Of a stretch of 61,849 bases of DNA, positions 43,570 to 52,047 are shown one piece after another; within the stretch, counting starts at the first letter, position 1; every line of letters starts with the position of its first letter. The notes beneath the pieces were generated by a model. The model saw only the letters and a list, made by a program, of their open reading frames with translations. It was not told the origin of the DNA and searched no databases. Position numbers and translations under genes: made by a program. The stretch comes from Lachnospiraceae bacterium. Its GTDB lineage: Bacteria > Bacillota > Clostridia > Lachnospirales > Lachnospiraceae. The DNA lies in the NCBI GenBank assembly GCA_017479285.1, contig JAFVCL010000015.1, positions 1 through 61,849 on the forward strand, read 5' to 3'.

Positions 43570-44964
43570 TCAGCTCTCTTCTCTTACCTGAAAAATATAA
43601 AACTTCAAATAATAACTCTCATCCGACGCCCAGAGGATAGGGTGGTCCGGCGCCTGGGTTCTGAACTCCACCTGGCGAAGGCGCCTGTGTACCGCCTTGG
43701 CAGCCTGTCCTATAACCTCAGAAAAAAGCTCCTCCGTCATAAAATGGGAACAGGAGCAGGTGGCAAAATAACCACCATCCTTTACAAGCTTCAGCCCCTT
43801 CATGTTGATCTCACGGTATCCTTTTATCGCGTTCTTCGTAGCCTCCCTCGACTTTGTAAAGGCAGGCGGATCAAGAATCAGAAGATCATATTTTTCACCG
43901 GCCTCATACAGCCTTGGAAGTTCGTCTAAAACATTTGCCACGCGAAATCTAACCCGGTCCGAAAGCCCGTTTCTTTCCGCGTTGGCAGCAGCCTGCGATA
44001 CAGCAAATTCCGATATATCCAGGCCTGTGACATCCCCTGCACCGGCAAGACCGCAATTAAGCGCAAATGTTCCCATATGCGTGAAGCAGTCAAGAACTCT
44101 TAGTTCCCCCTCGTCAAAACCTCCGTTTTCTTCTGCACTTTTTCCCTGACCTGTTCCGGACTTTGCCCTGTTGCGGTTTTCCACAAGCCTTTTAACGAGT
44201 CCCTGCATCGCAAGACGATTGTACTTCTGATCAAGAAAGAATCCGGTCTTTTGGCCGTTTACGACATCAACAAGATACTTTATTCCGTTCTCATTTATCT
44301 CTATATTTGTATCAAATTCTTCTCCGATAAAGCCTTTATGCGGCTCCAGACCTTCTTTTTTTCTGACAGGGGCGTCAGAGCGCTCGTAGACTCCATGTAT
44401 CTTTATACCGTCTTCTCCCAAAATGTCTTTTAGAAAGCCCACTATCTTTTCCTTGAATCTTTCCATTCCGAGGGCAAGACATTCTACAACAAGCACATCG
44501 CTGTACTTGTCTATGACAAGCCCGGGGAGCCAGTCCGCCTCACCAAAGATTATCCGGCAGCAGTCAAGATCTTCCCTGCCCATAACCGCTTTTCTGTATT
44601 CCCAGGCATCCCTTACTCTCTTCTCAAGAAAGGAATCGTCTATCTCCTGCTCGGGATTTCGGCTTAGCATGCGGATCCTTATTTTTGAATTCTGGTTAAT
44701 AAACCCGCGCCCCATTCTGTATCCGTCGAAGTCGTGTACCTCAACCACATTACCATTTTTGAAATGTCCCACGATGGTATCCACTTCGTTGTCATATATC
44801 CAGGCGCCGCCCGCTTTAATTGTACGCCCCTCACCCTTTTTAAGTGTAACAATTGCTTCGCTCATTTTCATAAAAGCATCCCTCTTTACTTCTTCTTTAG
44901 AGGATGCAGGCTTCTGCTTATGCGCAAGCTCATTTATGCGATTTATTCTTTCATCCATATTCAT
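43570..44964 (-). CDS. RlmI-type class I SAM-dependent rRNA methyltransferase
   Basis: 464 residues. A PUA domain (about 35-110) is followed by the Rossmann methyltransferase: LDCFTHMGTFALNCGLAGAGDVTGLDIS (SAM loop), DLLILDPPAF (motif IV) and CSCSHFM. RlmI methylates C1962 of 23S rRNA at carbon 5. A 31-residue N-terminal extension (DERINRINELAHKQKPAS) recalls the first helix of DUF896/YnzC and is not usual for RlmI. The ATG has GGGAGA 9 nt upstream, so the extension is likely translated. Confidence 0.9.
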   Translation of the reverse strand: MNMDERINRINELAHKQKPASSKEEVKRDAFMKMSEAIVTLKKGEGRTIKAGGAWIYDNEVDTIVGHFKNGNVVEVHDFDGYRMGRGFINQNSKIRIRMLSRNPEQEIDDSFLEKRVRDAWEYRKAVMGREDLDCCRIIFGEADWLPGLVIDKYSDVLVVECLALGMERFKEKIVGFLKDILGEDGIKIHGVYERSDAPVRKKEGLEPHKGFIGEEFDTNIEINENGIKYLVDVVNGQKTGFFLDQKYNRLAMQGLVKRLVENRNRAKSGTGQGKSAEENGGFDEGELRVLDCFTHMGTFALNCGLAGAGDVTGLDISEFAVSQAAANAERNGLSDRVRFRVANVLDELPRLYEAGEKYDLLILDPPAFTKSREATKNAIKGYREINMKGLKLVKDGGYFATCSCSHFMTEELFSEVIGQAAKAVHRRLRQVEFRTQAPDHPILWASDESYYLKFYIFQVREES

Positions 44965-45126
44965 ATATGAATTCTCCCGTGATTCGTGAATTGTATTATC
45001 GAAATATATGATTATTGAAAGTGAAATAAATAGCCCCGCTTACCGTAAATGCACCGCGGAAATGCGAGAATTACCAACCCATTATATATTACAAAGCCCG
45101 TACTTTCAATAATCTCTCAAAATCTC

Positions 45127-45155
45127 TTGACATTTCGTCCATTATTCTATATTAT
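45127..45155 (+). promoter_or_regulatory. Promoter of tRNA-Pro
   Basis: TTGACA (45127-45132), 17-bp spacer, TATTAT (45150-45155), 11 nt before the tRNA 5' end. Confidence 0.8.
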
Positions 45156-45166
45156 TTTATAGTTGA

Positions 45167-45351
<185 letters not shown>

Positions 45352-45380
45352 CTATAAGAGCGCTTTACAGCGCATAGAGA

Positions 45381-45575
45381 CTAAGCTCGTTTAAAAATTA
45401 TAAAAGATAACAGCAAACACAGAACAGAACCAGTTATAAACAATATCGGAATACATATATACGGGATCAAAGATTCCAAAAGGTATTCCGATACTTTTGT
45501 TATCGAAAAGCAGATCGCTGATCCGACAGCAAGGGTGATCACCCTTTTTCTTATGATTATAGCTGTTAGTGTCAT
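45381..45575 (-). CDS. Possible small membrane protein
   Basis: 64 codons from ATG 45575: MTLTAIIIRKRV, then two or three hydrophobic helices (VITLAVGSAICFSI, LIPYICIPILFITGSVLCLLLSFIIF). No ribosome binding site precedes the ATG. The same frame opens at a TTG (45632) inside the terminator hairpin of the upstream gene, which is not a credible start. It may be a remnant of the element once inserted at tRNA-Pro. Weakly supported. Confidence 0.3.
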   Translation of the reverse strand: MTLTAIIIRKRVITLAVGSAICFSITKVSEYLLESLIPYICIPILFITGSVLCLLLSFIIFKRA

Positions 45576-45615
45576 GACAGAAAGGATGAAAAGGGCTTGC
45601 AAAAAACATGCATAA

Positions 45616-45655
45616 CAAAAACCTCGTTCCAACCTTTACAGGCCGGAACGAGGTT
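45616..45655 (-). terminator. Terminator of the DUF6483 gene
   Basis: Minus strand AACCTCGTTCC (45655-45645) pairs with GGAACGAGGTT (45630-45620), followed by TTTTG. It begins 2 nt after the stop codon of the gene. Confidence 0.85.
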
Positions 45656-45656
45656 C

Positions 45657-46046
45657 TCATAGACTTTCCATATTTGTAATATCCGGATATCCGGCTTCAT
45701 GGACAAGGTTTTTCATTCCATCAAGCACTTCTTCCTTGGAATAATTATTCTTTGACAGAAAGCATTCGTCCATTTCTGACAGATGCTGATAAAACAAGGC
45801 CGCCACTGCGACATTCTCCTTGTTCCCGTAATCTAATCCATCAAGAAGTATATTCTCTGCTTCGTTTATTTTTCCGCTATCCGCCATATCCAGCAGGTCA
45901 TCAAGCGTTTTTCCTTCTACTTCAAACTTATTGACATTTTCAATCTCTACAGCTGAATACCTGCGACCAAATAAAAGAGAGAAGAGCATGCGGACCATCT
46001 CCTTGATGATCCGCATTATATAATCTTTTTCATCATCTATCGTCAC
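45657..46046 (-). CDS. DUF6483 family protein
   Basis: 129 residues. The N-terminus (DEKDYIMRIIKEMVRMLFSLLFG) is characteristic of the Lachnospiraceae/Clostridia DUF6483 family; the rest is helical and TPR-like (LDDLLDMADSGKINEAENILLDGLD, VAVAALFYQHLSEMDECFL). Function unknown. GTG at 46046 is chosen because GGAGAG lies 8 nt upstream; the TTG seven codons earlier has no site. Upstream on the same strand, ending 114 nt before the start, is a structured RNA with its own promoter and terminator, which may be independent or may act as a leader. Confidence 0.85.
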   Translation of the reverse strand: MTIDDEKDYIMRIIKEMVRMLFSLLFGRRYSAVEIENVNKFEVEGKTLDDLLDMADSGKINEAENILLDGLDYGNKENVAVAALFYQHLSEMDECFLSKNNYSKEEVLDGMKNLVHEAGYPDITNMESL

Positions 46047-46160
46047 TTTTCTATCTCTCCATCCCAATCAAGAATTATCAATCTCCACAAACTACCGAAA
46101 GTTACCTTTCATCTGTCACAAAACGTTGGCATATATTAACTCCTTAAAGGAAGATTAATG

Positions 46161-46236
46161 CAAAAAAATGGCGCCGGTTCCCAGCGCCTGTCGGTGGACC
46201 CGGACCTTTCGGTCAGCCCCTATCAGTTACCTGATA
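46161..46236 (-). ncRNA. Candidate structured small RNA (about 76 nt)
   Basis: Minus strand, in order: hairpin TATCAG-GTAA-CTGATA (46236-46221); a second GNRA-capped hairpin GACC-GAAA-GGTC (46214-46203); a GC-rich connector GGGTCCACCGACA; then GGCGCTGG-GAA-CCGGCGCC (46188-46170) followed by ATTTTTTT (46169-46162), a textbook terminator. A strong promoter is positioned so that transcription would begin at or near the first hairpin. No reading frame fits. It matches no riboswitch or housekeeping RNA consensus I can recall. It could act in trans, or attenuate the DUF6483 gene downstream. Confidence 0.65.
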
Positions 46237-46242
46237 TTGATT

Positions 46243-46272
46243 ATAATATACGAAAAAAAGTTAGCCTGTCAA
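46243..46272 (-). promoter_or_regulatory. Promoter of the small RNA
   Basis: Minus strand TTGACA (46272-46267), 18-bp spacer, TATTAT (46248-46243). TATATT at a 16-bp spacing and TATAAT at 21 bp overlap it. The start would fall at about 46236. Confidence 0.7.
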
Positions 46273-46385
46273 GTTTTTAGAGGTGAACCGTAAAAAAAGA
46301 CAGTGCGCCGCTTTGAACAGGCTAAGGTTAAGCCTCTCCGGATTGATCTCTGACCGCTTTAATATCTCAGCAGCATCATGGTATA

Positions 46386-46637
46386 ATGTTATGCTATGTT
46401 GTATTGGAACTAAAAGTAAAGCCTTTTGATCCAGAGTTTACCGGAAAACTCAACTTCTATGTTAATGCTGTAAATAAGTTCATAAAAGGAGATAGTGATA
46501 ATCCTACCATCGGTCTGCTGATATGTAAGTATATGAATCGTACGGAGGTTCAGCTTGCTTTATTTGATAATCTTGAAAAACACTCCCGAAAATTGTATAT
46601 TGTCAGTAAAGATCTTAAAGACCTGCAGGGAAGATGA
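46386..46637 (+). pseudogene. Remnant of a DUF1016/YhcG-type PD-(D/E)XK nuclease
   Basis: 83 codons. YVVLELKVKPFDPEFTGKLNFYVNAVNKFI and DNPTIGLLICKYMN match the C-terminal nuclease domain of DUF1016 proteins (the ELK is part of the catalytic set). The N-terminal half and upstream catalytic residues are missing, and the C-terminus diverges after QLALFDN. No ribosome binding site. Its last 4 nt overlap the first possible start of the MATE gene. I treat it as a decayed gene. Confidence 0.75.
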
Positions 46638-46639
46638 AA

Positions 46640-48028
46640 ATGGCAAAACAACATAACAGCAAAATCGATATGACCACGGGACCGATAATGAGTAAGGTCC
46701 TTTTATTTGCAATACCGCTTATTCTCGGAAGTGTGTTACAACAGCTCTATACCTCTGTTGACACGCTTGTCATCGGACAGTACTGCGAATCAACCGCCCT
46801 TGCTGCAGTCGGAACAAGCTCCCAGCCTGTGGAGGTTCTTCTCTGCATATTTTTAGGGATAGGGGGCGGTCTGTCCATCCTGGTCTCCCAGCATGCCGGC
46901 GCGGGAAATTACGAGGGGCTCCGTAAATTCTGCGCATGTGCGGTTTCCTTTGTATATATGGCCGGTCTCGCGCTTACAGTTCTCGGTTATTTTGGCGCTC
47001 CGCTTATCCTGCGGTTCATGGCTGTCCCGGAGGATACCTGGAACGAGGCTCTTATTTATACTCGTATCGTTCTTTTTGGAACGCTCGGGAACATCGGATA
47101 CAATCTCAACGCCGGAGTGCTTCGCGGGCTCGGTGACAGCCGCGCCTCCCTCTGGTTTCTCGTTGTGTCCTGTGTTACAAATATTATCCTCGACTATGTC
47201 TTTGTAGCAGGTGTAAAAACCGGCGTCGGCGGAGCCGCTCTTGCTACAAGCATAGCTATGATGGTCTCCTGGATCATCAGTATCTTTTACATAAAAAGGC
47301 GTTTTCCCGAGCTTGGATTTACTTTTTTCCCAAGGCATATCTATGGACCGGAGATGAAAAAGATGCTCTCCCTCGGCCTTCCGATCGGGCTTAACAGCTC
47401 ACTCTATTCCTTCGGTCATATGGCTCTTCAGTCGATGGTAAACGCACAGGGTTCCGTATTTATGGCTGCCGTATCTGTGGGTAGCCGTGTAACCGGGCTT
47501 GCCAATATAGCGATAACCGCCCTTTCCCAGGCATCAAGTGCCTTTTCGGGACAAAATTACGGCGCCCGCAAGTACGGACGCCTGAAAAAAGGTCATCTTA
47601 TTATCCCGATAGTCAGCGGACTTGTCTCCCTCGCCTTCGGTATCGTATTTATCCTTTTAAGAATGCCGATTCTCCGGTTTTTTACAAAGGATACGGCGGT
47701 TCTTCCCTACGCAAGCCGTTATATTGTTATAATGCTGCTTTCACAGTGGATCTTTGCCGTCTTTAACGGCATAATCAATTTCGTCAACGGGCTTGGCAAA
47801 GTAAAGTATACAACCATCGTAAACCTGCTTATGCTCTGGGCTGTGCGGGTTCCCGTGGCATTTGTGATCACGAGGTTCTTTGACGGAACTTATGTCATGT
47901 TCGCCTACACCATATCCTTTTCCTTCGGAGCCATTGCGATGTTCGGTTATTACATCTTTTCAAAGGGCTGGAAGGAGATCATGCGAAAAGCGGACGAGCC
48001 GATCCCCGAAGAGACCGGCTCGCCTTAA
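46640..48028 (+). CDS. MATE-family multidrug/Na+ efflux transporter
   Basis: 462 residues, twelve transmembrane helices in two homologous halves (GPIMSKVLLFAIPLILGSVLQQLYTSVDTLVIGQY; GPEMKKMLSLGLPIGLNSSLYSFGHMALQ). Typical MATE segments include VLRGLGDSRASLW, SVGSRVTG and FSGQNYGA. It exports cationic drugs or metabolites in exchange for Na+ or H+. ATG at 46640 has GGAAG 6 nt upstream; ATG at 46634 would have it too close. No promoter is evident just upstream, where a nuclease remnant lies. Confidence 0.93.
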   Translation: MAKQHNSKIDMTTGPIMSKVLLFAIPLILGSVLQQLYTSVDTLVIGQYCESTALAAVGTSSQPVEVLLCIFLGIGGGLSILVSQHAGAGNYEGLRKFCACAVSFVYMAGLALTVLGYFGAPLILRFMAVPEDTWNEALIYTRIVLFGTLGNIGYNLNAGVLRGLGDSRASLWFLVVSCVTNIILDYVFVAGVKTGVGGAALATSIAMMVSWIISIFYIKRRFPELGFTFFPRHIYGPEMKKMLSLGLPIGLNSSLYSFGHMALQSMVNAQGSVFMAAVSVGSRVTGLANIAITALSQASSAFSGQNYGARKYGRLKKGHLIIPIVSGLVSLAFGIVFILLRMPILRFFTKDTAVLPYASRYIVIMLLSQWIFAVFNGIINFVNGLGKVKYTTIVNLLMLWAVRVPVAFVITRFFDGTYVMFAYTISFSFGAIAMFGYYIFSKGWKEIMRKADEPIPEETGSP

Positions 48029-48045
48029 CCTGTATCCTGCGGCTG

Positions 48046-48630
48046 CTATTTTCCGGCAGCCTTTTTCTTCTGTATTGAAGCTACAACAGCCTCATATATC
48101 TTCTTTATTACAAAATACGAGATAACCGCATCTATAGCTCCGATAACCGCACCGCAGATAATATCGGTGGGCCAGTGCACAAAAAGATACATTCTTGAAA
48201 ATGCGATAATGCAGGCTACCACGATCGCCCCGATCCCCGATTTATGGTAATAAAAGAATATGCAAAGGGAAGCTGTGATCCCGTTCATGGTATGTCCGGA
48301 AGGGAACGAGAAATCGGTGGGTCTCTTGATAAGCATATTTATGCTGTCATCTATCCAGCAGGGTCTTCCTCTCGCAATAAGATTCTTGAGTACAAGGTTT
48401 CCGATGATAAATGTAAGTGCCATCGCAAACATCATTGTAAAACCGCATTTACGGGTTTTGGGGATGATGGCAAGAATAACACTGATCACAATCCAAAGTA
48501 TGCCCGCCTCACCCGCATAAGTAAAAATCTTCATGATAAGATCAAGCGGTGCTGAATGGGCGCTCTGGAGGGTCTGTAAAAAAGGCATCTCCCATCCGAA
48601 TGAAAAATTGTTGTAAACCTCTGGTATCAT
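48046..48630 (-). CDS. PAP2-family membrane phosphatase
   Basis: 194 residues, five or six transmembrane helices. All three PAP2 motifs are intact: KNLIARGRP, FPSGHT and SRMYLFVHWPTD, unlike the family member at 38009. Probably an undecaprenyl-pyrophosphate or lipid phosphatase. Start ATG with GGAGG upstream. It begins 22 nt after the stop of rpe, and rpe follows the mannanase by 18 nt, so the three are likely cotranscribed. Confidence 0.92.
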   Translation of the reverse strand: MIPEVYNNFSFGWEMPFLQTLQSAHSAPLDLIMKIFTYAGEAGILWIVISVILAIIPKTRKCGFTMMFAMALTFIIGNLVLKNLIARGRPCWIDDSINMLIKRPTDFSFPSGHTMNGITASLCIFFYYHKSGIGAIVVACIIAFSRMYLFVHWPTDIICGAVIGAIDAVISYFVIKKIYEAVVASIQKKKAAGK

Positions 48631-48652
48631 AAATTTCCTCCAATTTCAAAAT

Positions 48653-49315
48653 TTACTGAAGCTTTGAATTAAAGATTTTCAAATTCCCGCAGATATCTCC
48701 CTTGAACACAGCGGATCCCGCAACGATCACATTTGCCCCAGCGTCCGTAAGCTCTGTGACATTCATGGTAGTCACGCCTCCGTCAACTTCAATATCTATA
48801 TCCCTCAGACCTATCCTGTCCGTAACAATGCGCAGTTCCCTTACCTTGTCCACGCATTTCGGGATAAGCTTCTGTCCTCCGAATCCGGGCTCAACCGTCA
48901 TAACAAGCACAAGGTCCACATCCTTTACATAGGGCATGACCTCGCTGACAGGCGTGTCGGGTTTAATCGCTATCCCGACTTTCTTTCCAAGGGCTCTTAT
49001 CTTCTCAATGCAGCCCTTAACATCCTCCGTCGCCTCAAGATGAAAATCTATAAGATCTGCTCCCACACGGGCGAAATCCTCAAAATATCTCTCGGGCTCC
49101 TGCACCATAAGATGTACATCGAAAAACAGATTTGTGTGCTTTCGTATCGTCTCTATTACAGGCATCCCAAAGGAGATGGAAGGGACAAACATCCCGTCCA
49201 TAACATCTATATGGAGCCATTCCTCCCCCGCTTTTTCTACTTCCGTTATCTGCTCACCCAGCTTCCAGAAGTCCGAAGACAAAATGGAAGGGGACATGCG
49301 GTTTTTGATACTCAT
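48653..49315 (-). CDS. rpe: Ribulose-phosphate 3-epimerase
   Basis: 220 residues, standard length. TIM-barrel motifs: MSPSILSSDF, HIDVMDGMFVPSISFG, DVHLMVQEPERY, VEPGFGGQK and the catalytic EVDGGVT. It interconverts ribulose 5-phosphate and xylulose 5-phosphate in the cytoplasm. Together with AraD and transketolase upstream on the same strand it forms a pentose-processing set. The ribosome binding site is weak, suggesting coupling to the mannanase gene 18 nt upstream. Confidence 0.95.
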   Translation of the reverse strand: MSIKNRMSPSILSSDFWKLGEQITEVEKAGEEWLHIDVMDGMFVPSISFGMPVIETIRKHTNLFFDVHLMVQEPERYFEDFARVGADLIDFHLEATEDVKGCIEKIRALGKKVGIAIKPDTPVSEVMPYVKDVDLVLVMTVEPGFGGQKLIPKCVDKVRELRIVTDRIGLRDIDIEVDGGVTTMNVTELTDAGANVIVAGSAVFKGDICGNLKIFNSKLQ

Positions 49316-49333
49316 TTTCTGTGCCAGCCTTTT

Positions 49334-50989
49334 TTATTTTTTTATATCGGGCAATTCGTCCAATGTCAATACTTTATCATGATTATATATTTTTGTCAGC
49401 ATATCCTTTTCGGTATATTTCTCTGAATATTTTGTCTCCCCCTCCGTAGTAAGGACAAACTCCCCGTTCCATGTACAGAAGAAGCCCCACATAGCACCGT
49501 CTCTGACACAGGCGTCAATATCCGGCATGGTTCCGTTCTCTGACAGGACAATCATCTTGTTTTCCTCTCCAAGCCAGTCGTACAGCTCAAGGAAGCTGTC
49601 TACATGGGAGCTGTATTGCTGCTCTCCCGGGTAGAGGTCCACCGCGATTATATCAACATATTCATCGCCGGGATACCAGTCCTCGTCCTGTCCGTTCCAG
49701 ACCCAGATAAGATTATCAAGTCCGTATTCCTCCGTCAGCTTCTCGTACATCAAAACATACAGCTTTTTATAGGTGTCCGCCCCGTAGTTTCCCCACCAGA
49801 ACCATCCTCCGGCAGCTTCATGAAGCGGTCTCCAAAGTATGGGAACACCGGCGTCCTCGAGTTGCTGCAGCTCCCCGGCGAGAATATCTATATCCTTCAA
49901 AAGGAGTTCCATTCCCTCCTCATCCTCTCCGTTCATTATCGCCTTTAGAGGGATGCTGACCTTGTCATTTCTAAAGCCTTCCCACCAGATTCCGGTAATG
50001 TACTGTTCGGGAGCAAGCCAGTGGTAGCACATGGTTACGATTCCGCCCCTCTCCCAGGTATCTATCGCATCTTCAACCGAAGGGTGGGTAAAATTATTAT
50101 CCACTGCGGTCTGACAGCAATCTCCCATCTCCAGACCGATTACCGCGGGAAGCTTTCCCCCGTTGACCTCTGCTATCTGTTTAACCTCGTTGCTCTCATA
50201 GCCCCCCTCTCCGTACTGTCCGGAAAGAATATAATCACCGTAAATCCCCGTGAGATAATCCATTAGCTTTTGGGCATTTTCATCCGCATTGGGGTTTACA
50301 AGTACCTTTCCAACCTTGTACATATCCTCGGGAAGCTCCGGAGATTCATACAACTCCAGCTTGTCCCAATTAACATATCCCCAGTAGGAATTGAGACTTA
50401 TGGTGTGTGTGCCCTCCTCGAGATATACTCTCTTCAAAGTACATTCACTTATGCTGCTTCCGTCTGTCTTCACGGTTCCAAGCTGGGTCCCGTCAAGACA
50501 TACATAGTTTTCCTTGTGACTTCCGTCCATGCTCGACATAAGAAAAACAAGATCGCAGAAGACGCTCTCATCCAAAACAAATTCCAGTTCTGTGCTGTCC
50601 CCGGAGCCCTGAAAACCGGTTACATAGGCTTCCCCGGAGTATTTCTTGGAGCTCTTTACATTACAATTTCCACTGAAAACGCCCGACTCCGCCTCAATCT
50701 CAAGGAGAGGTTCTCCTCTTGGATCCTCCTCCTCGATTTCAGCGGCTTCGTCTATCTCTGCATTTCCGGCTTTGTCCGAACCCCCGGAGTCTCCCTCCGG
50801 ATCAACGCTCTCCGATGCCTCCGCATTCTCCGAAGCCTCCACATTTTCTGATACTTCTTCCGATGCCTCCGCGCTCTCCGCCTCAATCTCCGCTGAGGGG
50901 CTTACGGCGGAACTTCCCTTTTCTCCTGTGGCGCATCCGGACAGGAGCAGTGCGGTACATATTACCAAAGCTACAAATTTTCTTTTCAT
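49334..50989 (-). CDS. GH26 beta-mannanase lipoprotein with CBM-like domain
   Basis: 551 residues, lipobox SGC, Glu/Ala/Ser linker, then a beta-sandwich at about 95-210 (LLEIEAESGVFSGN, SGEAYVTGFQGSGDSTELEF, GTHTISLNSYWGYVNWDKLEL) like CBM35/CBM6-type modules, and a GH26 barrel (GDYILSGQYGE, IVTMCYHW). Catalytic acid/base Glu391 lies in LWRPLHEAAGGWFWWG and nucleophile Glu484 in VLSENG. Expected to cut beta-1,4-mannan at the cell surface. ATG 50989 is preferred over the TTG 8 codons earlier. It sits just after a terminator hairpin and before rpe. Confidence 0.93.
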   Translation of the reverse strand: MKRKFVALVICTALLLSGCATGEKGSSAVSPSAEIEAESAEASEEVSENVEASENAEASESVDPEGDSGGSDKAGNAEIDEAAEIEEEDPRGEPLLEIEAESGVFSGNCNVKSSKKYSGEAYVTGFQGSGDSTELEFVLDESVFCDLVFLMSSMDGSHKENYVCLDGTQLGTVKTDGSSISECTLKRVYLEEGTHTISLNSYWGYVNWDKLELYESPELPEDMYKVGKVLVNPNADENAQKLMDYLTGIYGDYILSGQYGEGGYESNEVKQIAEVNGGKLPAVIGLEMGDCCQTAVDNNFTHPSVEDAIDTWERGGIVTMCYHWLAPEQYITGIWWEGFRNDKVSIPLKAIMNGEDEEGMELLLKDIDILAGELQQLEDAGVPILWRPLHEAAGGWFWWGNYGADTYKKLYVLMYEKLTEEYGLDNLIWVWNGQDEDWYPGDEYVDIIAVDLYPGEQQYSSHVDSFLELYDWLGEENKMIVLSENGTMPDIDACVRDGAMWGFFCTWNGEFVLTTEGETKYSEKYTEKDMLTKIYNHDKVLTLDELPDIKK

Positions 50990-51014
50990 ATTCCTGTTTC
51001 TTCCCGGTTCCAAA

Positions 51015-51050
51015 AAACTTAAAACAGCGGGCGGTGTTTCTCCGCCCGCT
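51015..51050 (-). terminator. Terminator after the transketolase operon
   Basis: Minus strand AGCGGGCGG (51050-51042) pairs with CCGCCCGCT (51034-51026), followed by GTTTTAAGTTTTTT. It leaves only 36 nt before the mannanase start, with no promoter visible there. Confidence 0.8.
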
Positions 51051-51106
51051 TATAAACCTTTATTAAGCCGCAAACCGAATCCCGATTTAGCCTAACCCTG
51101 TGCCTG

Positions 51107-52045
51107 TCAGACAAATGCCTTGACGGAAGCGTATACTCCGTCCGCATCGATGCCGTACTTCTTGATAAGCTCGCCGGCAGATCCTGACTCACCGAACACA
51201 TCCTGCATACCGATCTTCTTAACAGGTGTAGGAAGATTCTCCGAGAGCGCGTCACAAACTGCGCTTCCCAGTCCGCCGATAACTGAATGCTCCTCAACGG
51301 TTACAACCTTTCCGGTCTTCTTCGCGCTGTTAACGATAATGTCAACGTCAAGGGGCTTGATAGTGCAGATATTGATAACCTCTGCGCTTATTCCGTCGGC
51401 AGCAAGCTTCTCGGCTGCTCCGAGTGCGGAGTCAACGCAGATACCGGTAGCTACGATGGTAACATCCTTGCCCTCACGGACTACGGTTCCCTTACCGATC
51501 TCAAATTTGTAATCGGGTCTGTCATTTATAACAGGAACTGCTGCACGGCCGAAGCGGATATATACGGGCCCTTCATGCTCAAGAGCCGCACGAACCGCTG
51601 CCTTTGCCTCAACATCGTCTGCGGGACACATAACAACCATTCCGGGGATAGTGCGCATAAGGGCGATATCCTCGTTACACTGGTGGGAAGCTCCGTCCTC
51701 ACCAACGGTTATTCCGGCGTGGGTAGCACCGATCTTTACATTGAGATGGGGATAACCGATGGAGTTTCTTACCTGCTCAAAAGCGCGTCCTGCTGCGAAC
51801 ATGGCGAATGAAGAGCAGAAAGGAATCTTCCCGGTAAGAGAGAGACCTGCTGCCACACCCATCATATTACACTCGGCGATACCGCAATCGATATGACGAT
51901 CGGGATATGCCTTCTTAAAAATTCCGGTCTTTGTAGCTGCCGCAAGGTCAGCATCAAGAACAACGAGGTTGGGGAACTCCTCTGCGAGCTCCTTAAGCGC
52001 ATTACCGTAGCTTTCACGGGTTGCGATCTTCTTAACGTCTGCCAT
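51107..52045 (-). CDS. Transketolase, C-terminal subunit
   Basis: 312 residues: the pyrimidine-binding and C-terminal domains of transketolase (LDADLAAATKTGIF, GIAECNMMGVAAGLSLTG, FAAGRAFEQVRNSI, THAGITVGEDGASHQCNEDIALMR, VEEHSVIGGLGSAV). It pairs with the N-terminal subunit encoded 2 nt upstream. The split form is common in Clostridia and archaea. It transfers two-carbon units between pentose phosphates using thiamine diphosphate. Confidence 0.95.
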   Translation of the reverse strand: MADVKKIATRESYGNALKELAEEFPNLVVLDADLAAATKTGIFKKAYPDRHIDCGIAECNMMGVAAGLSLTGKIPFCSSFAMFAAGRAFEQVRNSIGYPHLNVKIGATHAGITVGEDGASHQCNEDIALMRTIPGMVVMCPADDVEAKAAVRAALEHEGPVYIRFGRAAVPVINDRPDYKFEIGKGTVVREGKDVTIVATGICVDSALGAAEKLAADGISAEVINICTIKPLDVDIIVNSAKKTGKVVTVEEHSVIGGLGSAVCDALSENLPTPVKKIGMQDVFGESGSAGELIKKYGIDADGVYASVKAFV

Positions 52046-52047
52046 GA

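Noticed and set aside
45391-45660. 89-codon minus-strand frame overlapping the DUF6483 terminator
   Set aside because: It begins inside the stop/terminator region of the DUF6483 gene and lacks a start site; composition is not protein-like.
46161-46380. Riboswitch controlling the MATE exporter (guanidine-IV type)
   Set aside because: The RNA is encoded on the opposite strand; on the plus strand its T-run would be at the 5' end. A nuclease remnant also lies between it and the MATE gene.
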